7,241 nt of DNA, from contig JAABQN010000105.1 in the NCBI GenBank assembly GCA_011391455.1, positions 1 through 7,241 of the forward strand, written 5' to 3'. The position numbers were made by a program, and so were the translations under genes. The notes beneath the pieces are model-generated. The model was not told the DNA's origin, searched no databases, and saw only the letters and a program-made list of their open reading frames with translations. Origin of the DNA: Nitrospiraceae bacterium (GTDB lineage Bacteria > Nitrospirota > Nitrospiria > Nitrospirales > Nitrospiraceae). The first letter of the stretch is position 1; the number at the start of each line of letters is the position of its first letter. Of this stretch, positions 1-6,400 are shown in pieces.

Positions 1-743
1 TACTCCAGTTCGCCGATCAAATCCTTCTGCAGCGCGGTGAGGGTTTGAATCCCGCTCCATCCCATCGCCATGAACTCATCCATTTCCTGTTTGGCAAAGG
101 GTGTCTTCTCCGCTGTGCCTTGGACTTCGACATAGCGCCCTTGTCCGGTCATGACCACATTCATATCGACATCGGCCATGGAGTCTTCTGTATAGGCCAG
201 GTCGACGAGGATTTCCCCACCGACCTTTCCTACACTAATGGCAGCAAGATAATCCGTCAAAGGACGTTTCTTGATCAGGCCGCGCTTCTTGAGAACAGTG
301 AACGCGTCGGCTAGCGCGATAAACGCTCCTGTAATAGACGCCGTTCTGGTTCCTCCGTCGGCCTGGATGACGTCGCAGTCGAGCCAGATCGACCGCTCTC
401 CCATCTGACCCATATCGGTCACCGCACGGAGGGCTCGTCCAACAAGCCGTTGAATCTCCAACGTCCTGCCACCCTGCTTTCCTTTGACCGCTTCACGCGG
501 GGATCGCTCGTGGGTCGAACGTGGCAGCATCGAATACTCTGCCGTCACCCATCCCTGCCCCTTCCCTTTCAAAAACGGAGGCACCTTCTCTTCGATCGAG
601 GCCGTACAAATCACTTTGGTGTCACCCATTTCGATCAGGACAGACCCTTCGGCATGTTTAATAAAATTCCGCGTCACTTTCACCGGACGGAGTTGATCTT
701 TTCGCCTTCCATCGGCGCGCATAATTCCAGCTGCATTACTCAT
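1..743 (-). CDS. rph: RNase PH (tRNA 3'-end processing phosphorolytic exoribonuclease), 3' end cut by window edge
   Basis: RNase PH trims the 3' extension of tRNA precursors in the cytoplasm, using phosphate to release nucleoside diphosphates; family members form hexameric rings. Reading the minus strand from 743 gives 247 codons that match the family along their whole length. Visible hallmarks are RNFIKHAEGSVLIEMGDTKV (residues 25-44), KGKGQGWVTAEYSMLPRST (59-77), KGKQGGRTLEIQRL (87-100, R93 in the phosphate-binding position), DVIQADGGTRTAS (124-136, T132/R133 phosphate site) and EDSMADVDMNVVMT (from 186, D187 and D193 as metal-binding acids). The start at 743 is chosen because GGGAG lies 6 bases upstream; the alternative Met at residue 8 has no such site. 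The last complete codon is Glu247 and the next begins TA, so a TAA or TAG stop just outside the window is likely given the usual length of about 240 residues. It is transcribed divergently from the HD-GYP gene. Identification is very secure. Confidence 0.97.
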   Translation of the reverse strand, partial: MSNAAGIMRADGRRKDQLRPVKVTRNFIKHAEGSVLIEMGDTKVICTASIEEKVPPFLKGKGQGWVTAEYSMLPRSTHERSPREAVKGKQGGRTLEIQRLVGRALRAVTDMGQMGERSIWLDCDVIQADGGTRTASITGAFIALADAFTVLKKRGLIKKRPLTDYLAAISVGKVGGEILVDLAYTEDSMADVDMNVVMTGQGRYVEVQGTAEKTPFAKQEMDEFMAMGWSGIQTLTALQKDLIGELE

Positions 744-749
744 TGGTTA

Positions 750-754
750 CTCCC
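750..754 (-). promoter_or_regulatory. Ribosome binding site of rph
   Basis: The minus strand reads GGGAG followed by six bases and then ATG at 743. This decides the start in favour of residue 1 over the internal Met at residue 8. Confidence 0.75.
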
Positions 755-771
755 GTTGATTGATGCCGCGC

Positions 772-800
772 ATTATAGTGAAGGCCCTGCGAAAGCGCAA
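772..800 (-). promoter_or_regulatory. Sigma-70 type promoter for rph
   Basis: On the minus strand a perfect -10 hexamer TATAAT lies at 777-772. A partial -35 hexamer TTGCGC (three of six consensus bases, including the TTG) lies at 800-795, with the ideal 17-base spacing. Transcription would begin near 765, giving a leader of about 20 bases that contains the ribosome binding site at 754-750. The perfect -10 box, the spacing and the position all agree; the -35 box is weak. Confidence 0.7.
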
Positions 801-1080
801 TGAAACGGTCCCGGTGACCTCATCAGCGAGCGGAGCCCGACGAGAATGACACGTACCTTCGATCGTTTCATCCGATCGATTTGTACAAAAATACGCGGCG
901 AGAACGGCTAAATCTGTACAGGCGCGCACGCACTCCAGAGACTTGCCCCCCCATGGACCTTGATCAACGATGCGACTACCACCCATCACAATACCGTGAC
1001 AGCGCAGCATCCCGCTGCTCCTCGACAATGAAAATATTATCTGGCGATAAATCCACAACCTGCAGCTTTTTAAAATATAT

Positions 1081-1096
1081 TGGCACAAAAGGTGCA
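1081..1096 (+). promoter_or_regulatory. Sigma-54 (RpoN) -24/-12 promoter upstream of the HD-GYP regulator
   Basis: The sequence TGGCACAAAAGGTGCA matches the sigma-54 consensus TGGCAC-N5-TTGCA at 10 of 11 defined positions, with G in place of the first T of the -12 box. The invariant GG (1082-1083) and GC (1094-1095) have the required spacing. Predicted initiation is near 1107, leaving a leader of about 93 bases before the ATG at 1200. The upstream 50 bases are A+T-rich, as is often seen where DNA must bend between an enhancer-bound activator and the promoter. Sigma-54 promoters need an ATPase activator bound upstream; no activator gene lies in the window. The motif also contains a GCAC/GTGC dyad, so chance or another factor's site is possible. 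Confidence 0.6.
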
Positions 1097-1199
1097 GATG
1101 ACCGTACAGTTCTCTTGAGACCTCTAATTATCGCAACACAAACGGACATCCACTGAGCCTAGACCGTTCCCTTCTTCATAGATAACAGACCCACAAATT

Positions 1200-2342
1200 A
1201 TGACGTTGCTCCTTGACCGATCTGCCCATCAAGCGCTCCTTGCACTCAAGCGCGTTCTGATCATCGATGACGAAGAACCGATCCGTCGGTTGCTGGGGTA
1301 CATGCTTCAGTCCCATGGATATGAGACGGTCCTCGTGGCCGATGCTCGTGAGGCGCGGGCACAGCTCGAGGAACAACCCTTTGCATTGATGTTGTGCGAT
1401 GTGAATATGCCCGGTGAGTCGGGCATGGATCTAGCCCGCAATACCCTGAGTCAGCACCCTAACACCGCCGTCATCATGATAACCGGTCTTGACAGCTCGG
1501 TGCTGGCAAATGCTGCGCTGGACATGGGCGCCTTTGGGTACATCGTCAAGCCGTTCGAGTCGAATGAAGTCATGATCGATGTCGCCAATGCGCTCCGCCG
1601 CCGCAGGCTTGAACTTGAAAATCGTCTGCACCGGGAAAACCTGGAAGATGTCGTCAGAACCAGGACGATGGCTCTCCAACAAGCGCTCGATTGGCTCGAG
1701 CTCAGCGAAAAGGAATTGCGTCTCTCACGAGAGGAAACGATTCAGCGACTCGCCATCGCCGCCGAATACCGGGACAGTGCCACGGCACAACATATTCAGC
1801 GCATGAGCCATTATTGTGAATTACTTGCCAGGAAATATGGACTGTCTTCCGAACGATGCGACTTGATCCGCACCGCCAGTCCAATGCACGACATCGGAAA
1901 AATCGGCACACCGGATCATGTGCTCCTCAAGCCCGGCAAGTTCACACCGGAAGAATTCACCGTCATTTCTCAACATGCGGAAATCGGCTATCGCATCCTC
2001 AGCGGATCGGATGCGGAAATCCTCAAGGTCGCAGCTTCGATCGCCTGGACCCACCACGAACGTTGGGATGGCAATGGATATCCCCGCAAGCTGAAAGGTG
2101 AGGCCATTCCCGTGGAAGGACGGATCGCCGCAATCGCCGACGCTTTCGATGTGCTCACGACTGCACGCGTCTATAAGCCGGCCTTCTCTCTCGATCACGC
2201 CGTCGATCTTATGACCAAGCATCGGGGGGAGCATTTCGACCCAGAGCTCCTCGACATCTTCTTTGCTTCACTGAGCGACATTACGCTCATCCATGATCAG
2301 TACGCCGACCAGCTACTTCGCACAATGATTCCTGAGTCATAA
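1200..2342 (+). CDS. Response regulator with receiver (REC) and HD-GYP cyclic-di-GMP phosphodiesterase domains (RpfG-like)
   Basis: A 380-residue cytoplasmic two-component regulator, predicted to hydrolyse the second messenger cyclic-di-GMP once a histidine kinase phosphorylates it. The receiver spans about 17-133: acidic pocket D23/D24 (IIDDEE), phospho-acceptor D67 (CDVNMPGESG), T95 and K117 (VKPFE). A charged, probably coiled-coil linker covers about 133-180. The HD-GYP domain covers about 185-355: H198, the HD pair H230/D231 in MHDIGKIG, H259 (QHAEIGYRIL), HHERWDGNGYP at 285-295 with its GYP triad, and IADAFD at 312-317. All expected metal-binding residues appear present, so it should be catalytically active. 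The start is the only ATG ahead of the receiver; an in-frame stop lies at 1179-1181, and no good Shine-Dalgarno site precedes it, so translation may be weak. A sigma-54 type promoter lies about 104-119 bases upstream. No partner kinase is adjacent, so it looks like an orphan regulator. Confidence 0.95.
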   Translation: MTLLLDRSAHQALLALKRVLIIDDEEPIRRLLGYMLQSHGYETVLVADAREARAQLEEQPFALMLCDVNMPGESGMDLARNTLSQHPNTAVIMITGLDSSVLANAALDMGAFGYIVKPFESNEVMIDVANALRRRRLELENRLHRENLEDVVRTRTMALQQALDWLELSEKELRLSREETIQRLAIAAEYRDSATAQHIQRMSHYCELLARKYGLSSERCDLIRTASPMHDIGKIGTPDHVLLKPGKFTPEEFTVISQHAEIGYRILSGSDAEILKVAASIAWTHHERWDGNGYPRKLKGEAIPVEGRIAAIADAFDVLTTARVYKPAFSLDHAVDLMTKHRGEHFDPELLDIFFASLSDITLIHDQYADQLLRTMIPES

Positions 2343-2406
2343 TCATCCTTTTCGTCATTTCGTTGACCGCTTTTCCGCTCGCCGATATACTTCCTCTATC
2401 TCGTCA

Positions 2407-2443
2407 GGTACAGCCCCAAGCGCAGACTCTCAGGCCCTGTACC
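2407..2443. repeat. Inverted repeat GGTACAG / CTGTACC ahead of the 169-residue gene
   Basis: A perfect 7-bp inverted repeat (2407-2413 and 2437-2443) is separated by 23 bases. There is no run of T after it, so it is not a typical terminator. It lies just upstream of a possible -10 box TATAGA (2449-2454), which has no recognisable -35, so it may be an operator. The arms are short, so chance is a real alternative. Confidence 0.3.
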
Positions 2444-2469
2444 CACAATATAGATAGTTCATGCAAGCG

Positions 2470-2475
2470 AAAGGA
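2470..2475 (+). promoter_or_regulatory. Ribosome binding site that sets the start of the 169-residue gene
   Basis: AAAGGA sits nine bases before the ATG at 2485. The in-frame ATG further upstream at 2461 has no purine-rich site before it. This favours the shorter product. Confidence 0.6.
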
Positions 2476-2484
2476 TTGCCGATT

Positions 2485-2994
2485 ATGGCAAAGAAGATAA
2501 CGGCGGCCCGCAAACAGAGGGCGACACGCAATTGGATCGCCTATCTGTGCGAATCCTTGGTCACATCCGGAGTCATGCCGACCTGGGAGGCTGCAACCTA
2601 TCTGACCGACAACCTGTTTGGAGAAAAACCGAATCCCCGCCTCTTAAGTGCCACCAACGCCCACGAAGTGACAGCCCAATTTCTTCAGCGGCTCTACCAT
2701 CCCCTCGTTGAGGCCGCTTCACGTGATATCGCCTTACCGGATGGCGCCGTACTGCACGTATTTACGGATATCAGCCTCACCGGAAAATCTGCGGTACTCG
2801 TGGTTTTTGTGTCCGGTAATAATCACCCGCACCAGTTGCTGATGCTGGACGCCGCCAAAGCCTGGGAGCTGGTCTTTACTGATTCAGAGGACGTGAATCG
2901 CTGGGCAGAAGAACGGTATCGGCGAGTGAAGTCGGCGCTGACTGCGGCAATACGGATACCAGTCCAAGACACCGTATTAGCAGAAGCTTCTTAG
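2485..2994 (+). CDS. Unrecognised 169-residue soluble protein
   Basis: I do not recognise a family. The protein begins with a strongly basic stretch (MAKKITAARKQRATRNW), followed by a helical-looking region with WIAYLCESLVTSGVMPTWEAA. A beta-like segment HVFTDISLTGKSAVLVVFVSG lies at about 102-122, followed by LLMLDAAKAWELVF, and a charged stretch EDVNRWAEERYRRVKSAL lies near the C terminus. There is no signal peptide or membrane segment, so it is probably cytoplasmic; the basic N terminus could contact nucleic acid, but that is only inference. An ATG at 2461 would add eight residues but lacks a ribosome site, whereas 2485 has AAAGGA at nine bases. Codon use and base composition look like the neighbouring genes, so it appears to be a real resident gene. 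It lies 142 bases after the HD-GYP gene on the same strand, far enough that shared transcription is uncertain. Confidence 0.75.
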   Translation: MAKKITAARKQRATRNWIAYLCESLVTSGVMPTWEAATYLTDNLFGEKPNPRLLSATNAHEVTAQFLQRLYHPLVEAASRDIALPDGAVLHVFTDISLTGKSAVLVVFVSGNNHPHQLLMLDAAKAWELVFTDSEDVNRWAEERYRRVKSALTAAIRIPVQDTVLAEAS

Positions 2995-3014
2995 GCTACC
3001 AGCGTACGAAGAAC

Positions 3015-3082
3015 GTTATTTGGTTGGTTTGGTTTGTTTGGTTGAACGAAACTAACCAGATGAACCAAATCAACTAAATAAC
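3015..3082 (+). ncRNA. Long hairpin element: 30-bp stem with 8-base loop, G-U pairs only in the plus-strand RNA
   Basis: Bases 3015-3044 pair with 3053-3082 without a bulge, around the loop AACGAAAC. Of the 30 pairs, 24 are Watson-Crick and six are G-U (3022/3075, 3027/3070, 3035/3062, 3036/3061, 3038/3059, 3044/3053). In a minus-strand transcript these six would be A-C mismatches, so the fold favours plus-strand RNA. The left arm is almost entirely G and T. The hairpin begins 21 bases after the stop of the 169-residue gene and ends 84 bases before the start of the 97-residue gene. No T-run follows, so it is not a standard intrinsic terminator. It could be a 3' stabilising structure, a leader element, a small RNA or a short repeat element; the sequence alone does not choose. 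Confidence 0.6.
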
Positions 3083-3101
3083 AAAACAAACCAAATCAAC
3101 C
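3022..3101. repeat. Three diverged copies of a 22-base AACC-rich unit, the first inverted
   Basis: The units lie at 3022-3043 (inverted), 3054-3075 and 3080-3101. Each follows the pattern AACC-N5-AACC-N5-AACC or AACY on the amino strand, that is, a nine-base periodicity. The second and third copies share the exact 12-mer AACCAAATCAAC (3063-3074 and 3089-3100). Flanks are also paired: GTTATTT at 3015-3021 matches AAATAAC at 3076-3082, and CGAAACT at 3047-3053 matches AGTTTCG at 3102-3108. The inverted copy can therefore pair with either direct copy. Spacing and divergence argue against a CRISPR array. Confidence 0.7.
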
Positions 3102-3153
3102 AGTTTCGCTCCGCTATATTCCAGTAGGTTCATCGATAGACTTCGGCCTCAAC

Positions 3154-3157
3154 GGAG
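3154..3157 (+). promoter_or_regulatory. Ribosome binding site of the 97-residue gene
   Basis: GGAG lies nine bases before the ATG at 3167. The five bases CGGAG (3153-3157) are complementary to CTCCG at 3109-3113, immediately after the repeat element. Sequestration of the site is thus possible in principle, though a 5-bp match is weak. Confidence 0.55.
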
Positions 3158-3166
3158 AATGACGCT

Positions 3167-3460
3167 ATGAGCAAAGAAACAGAAGACGCTTTCGTCAACG
3201 AGAATCAACAGGTTATTCGAGACTATCTGATTGGAAAATTCAAAGGGTTTGAAGTCACCGACACGCCTAATCCTCCACTCTCACACATGTTTATCGTGAC
3301 GAGATCTGCAGAAGAACGATACAGAGTAAAGGTGACATGGTCACAGATTTCAGACAATAACAACACCCCTGCAAGGATTGAACAGCTCCTTATCGCCCAC
3401 GATGTAGCTGGCAGGATGCGAGGTAAGTCTCAGGGAGAGTATTTCGCGTGGGGAAGCTAG
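3167..3460 (+). CDS. Unrecognised 97-residue small protein
   Basis: I do not recognise a family. The start is supported by GGAG nine bases upstream. The protein is soluble-looking, with no signal peptide or membrane segment. An acidic start (MSKETEDAFVNENQQ) leads into a probable helix and then VIRDYLIGKFKGFEVTDTPN (16-35). A beta-like pair follows, HMFIVTRSAEERYRVKVTW, and then a helix PARIEQLLIAHDVAGRM (68-84) and a short aromatic tail. The alternation would suit a small alpha-beta fold. By hand count GC is about 46 percent over 3181-3420, clearly below the large neighbours, and together with the low-GC repeat element just upstream this hints at an acquired segment. It converges on metH with 30 bases between the two stops. 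The coding call rests on length, ribosome site and amphipathic patterning. Confidence 0.65.
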   Translation: MSKETEDAFVNENQQVIRDYLIGKFKGFEVTDTPNPPLSHMFIVTRSAEERYRVKVTWSQISDNNNTPARIEQLLIAHDVAGRMRGKSQGEYFAWGS

Positions 3461-3490
3461 TAGGCGAGACATGGGGCATTCGGCTGCGGG

Positions 3491-6400
3491 CTATGCTGGC
3501 TGCTGCTGCGGATCGTAGTTCAGGTTTGGCCCCAACCATCGCTCCAGCGCTGAAAGGGGCATCCCTTTTCTTGCCTGATAGTCGAGCACTTGGTCTTTTC
3601 CGATCTTCCCCACCGCAAAATATTTGGACTCCGGATGGGCAAAATAGAGTCCGCTCACTGAAGCTGCCGGCCACATCGCAAAGCTTTCCGTCAACGTGAT
3701 TCCTGTCTGCTCTTCTGCGGACAAGAGATCGAAGAGCAACCGTTTCTCTGTGTGGTCAGGGCAGGCCGGGTACCCTGGCGCAGGACGGATGCCGCGATAT
3801 TTTTCACGGATCAAGTCGTCACTCGAAAGCGCCTCGCTCTTGCCATATCCCCAGGCGTCGCGCGCCTGCTTATGGAGAAACTCCGCAAAGGCTTCGGCTA
3901 AACGATCGGCCAAGGCTTTCGCCATGATGGAATTGTAATCGTCGTGGTCACGCTCAAACTCTTTACATAAGACATCCACTCCGACTCCCGTCGTCACGGC
4001 AAAGGCTCCAATATAATCTGCACGACCAGACTCTTTCGGCGCAACAAAATCTGCTAGCGCAAAGCTGTTCTGCCCTTGCGGCTTCTCCGATTGCTGACGT
4101 AGCGTGTGAAACGTCGTTAGGACTGTCGTTCGACGGTCATTGGTGAAGATTTCAATATCATCGCCCTGACTGTTGGCAGGAAAGAATCCATAGACCCCGT
4201 TGGCGGTGAATAACCGTTGATCCACAATCTTGCGGAGCAGAGCCCGCGCATCGTCGTACAACTCCTTGGCCTTCGGACCGACGACGGGATCTTCCAGAAT
4301 GGTTGGGTAACGTCCGCGCAATTCCCACGTGTGAAAAAACGGCGACCAATCGATATAGGGAATCAGCTGATCCAGCGGCTGCTGCGGCATTATTTTCGTC
4401 CCCGTAAACGCCGGTATGGGAATATCAGCCTCAGCCCATTTGGATTCGAATCGATTGGCTCGCGCCCGCTCCAAGGTCCATAGGGGTTTTGCTCCCTTGT
4501 CCTGATGGGTCTGCCGTATCTGATCGTAGTCGGCGCGCACCTTCTTGGCAAAGTCGGTCTGCAAGTCGGCATTGACCAAGCTGCCGACAACACCCACCGC
4601 TCTGGAGGCGTCCAGCACGTGGACCACGGAATGGTTGTAGCCCGGAGCGATCTTCACAGCCGTATGCGCTTTGCTCGTAGTGGCGCCGCCGATGAGTAAC
4701 GGCAGATCCAAGCCCTTGCGCGTCATTTCGCGTGCGACATGTGCCATTTCATCCAGCGACGGGGTAATCAGCCCGCTCAACCCGATGATCGCGACCCCAT
4801 GTTCGCGTGCCGCTGCCAAGATCTTTTCACAGGGCACCATCACCCCAAGATCGATCACTTCGTAGTTATTACATCCCAGGACCACCCCGACGATATTTTT
4901 CCCGATGTCATGCACGTCGCCCTTGACCGTGGCGAGCAGGATCTTGCCATTCGAACTCGACGCGCCTGTTTTTTTCTTCTCCTCCTCCATGAACGGCATG
5001 AGGTAGGCCACGGCTTTCTTCATGACCCTGGCGCTCTTGACCACTTGCGGCAAAAACATCTTGCCGGACCCGAACAGATCCCCCACGATGTTCATCCCGG
5101 CCATCAGCGGTCCCTCGATCACATGCAGCGGCTTGGGATACTTCTGTCGCGCCTCCTCGATGTCCTGCTCGATATAGTCGGTCACGCCTTTCACCAGCGC
5201 ATGGGAGAGGCGCTCCTCGACCGTGCCGGCGCGCCACTCATCGTCTTTCACCGCCACTTTGCCCTGCTGCTTAACGGTCTCGGCAAAGGTCACTAATCGT
5301 TCGGTCGCATCCGGCCGCCTGTTCAGCAGCACATCTTCGACCAGTTCCAGAAGATCCTTAGGAATCTCCTCGTACACCGCCAACTGCCCGGCGTTCACAA
5401 TACCCATGTCCAGACCGGCCTTGATTGCGTGATAGAGAAACGCCGCATGCATTGCCTCGCGTACGCGGTTGTTGCCGCGAAATGAGAAGGAAATATTGCT
5501 GACGCCGCCGCTGACTTTCGCCAGCGGAAGATGCTGCTTGATCCAGCGCGTGGCTTCGAGGAAGTTCACCGCGTAGTTATTGTGCTCCTCGATGCCGGTC
5601 GCCACCGTGAGGATGTTCGGATCGAAGATGATATCTTGGGCGGGAAAACCGATGCGTTCCGTGAGGAGGCGATAGGCCCGTTCACAGACCTCGATCTTGC
5701 GCTCATACGTGTCGGCCTGGCCGCGCTCATCGAAGGCCATCACCACCACGGCAGCCCCATAGCGATGCACTAACTTAGCCTGCTGCAGGAACTTGGCTTC
5801 GCCTTCTTTGAGGCTGATGCTATTGACGATAGGCTTGCCCTGGATATTCTTCAGCCCGGTTTCGAGGATATCCCACTTCGAACTATCCACCATGATGGGC
5901 ACACGAGTGATATCCGGTTCCGATGCGACCAATCGTAGGAACTTCTCCATGGCAGCCTGGGAATCGAGCATGCCTTCGTCCATATTGATATCGATGATCT
6001 GGGCGCCCCCCTCTACTTGCTGTCGTGCCACCGAAAGCGCGGCTTCATAATCGCCTGCCAGAATCAGTTTGGAGAAAGCCGGTGAGCCCGTCACGTTGGT
6101 CCGTTCACCGATGTTCACAAAATTCGATTCCGGCCTGATCGTGACCGCTTCCAGCCCGCTGAGTCTGGTATGGGGCTCGACGGATCGCGTGACCCGAGGA
6201 GGTAGGCCCTTCACGGCCTCGGCAATCATGTTGATGTGTCCTGGTGTCGTCCCGCAGCAACCTCCGACGATATTCAGCCAGCCATTCTGCGCCCATTCTC
6301 TCAATTGGGGCGCCAGGCTCTCGGGTGTTTCCGGAAACCCCGTCGGCAGCAACGGATTAGGCAGCCCGGCATTCGGATGGCTACTCACATAGATCGGAGC

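Larger units (their letters stand above)
744..1199. other. 456-base divergent intergenic region between rph and the HD-GYP regulator gene
   Basis: I see no convincing gene here. The open frames on both strands resemble no family, and one of them overlaps the rph promoter. The left part carries the rph promoter. The middle contains a short dyad built from two CGATCG palindromes (860-865 and 873-878) inside two GTAC palindromes (853-856 and 883-886). From about 1028 to 1081 the sequence is A+T-rich, and this leads directly into a sigma-54 type promoter at 1081-1096. The rest, about 1100-1199, would be the leader of the HD-GYP gene, in which I see no clear hairpin or riboswitch. Confidence 0.6.

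Noticed and set aside
1052..1081. Sigma-70 promoter for the HD-GYP gene (TCCACA, 18 bases, TATATT)
   Set aside because: The boxes are mediocre and the A+T-rich context makes such matches likely by chance. The adjoining sigma-54 motif fits its consensus far better.
747..1088. Minus-strand open frame of 113 codons in the divergent spacer
   Set aside because: It has an unnatural residue mix with many Cys, Arg and Ser and no family resemblance. It also runs through the rph promoter and ends just before the rph start.
881..1156. Plus-strand open frame of 91 codons in the same spacer
   Set aside because: It has no ribosome site and no recognisable pattern. It covers the A+T-rich tract and the sigma-54 motif, and is probably chance.
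2461..2484. Upstream ATG of the 169-residue gene as the true start
   Set aside because: It has no Shine-Dalgarno site and lies right behind a possible -10 box, whereas the ATG at 2485 has AAAGGA nine bases before it. A leaderless start at 2461 is not excluded.
3015..3082. Rho-independent terminator of the 169-residue gene
   Set aside because: The stem is long but G+C-poor and no T-run follows on the plus strand. On the other strand the stem is broken by A-C mismatches and also lacks a T-run.
3022..3101. CRISPR array
   Set aside because: There are only three diverged 22-base copies, one of them inverted, with gaps of 10 and 4 bases instead of spacer-length unique sequence, and no cas genes.
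4739..5296. 185-codon open frame antisense to metH
   Set aside because: It lies wholly inside the conserved cobalamin-binding part of metH and is rich in His, Asp and Leu, as expected for a shadow frame. It has no independent support.
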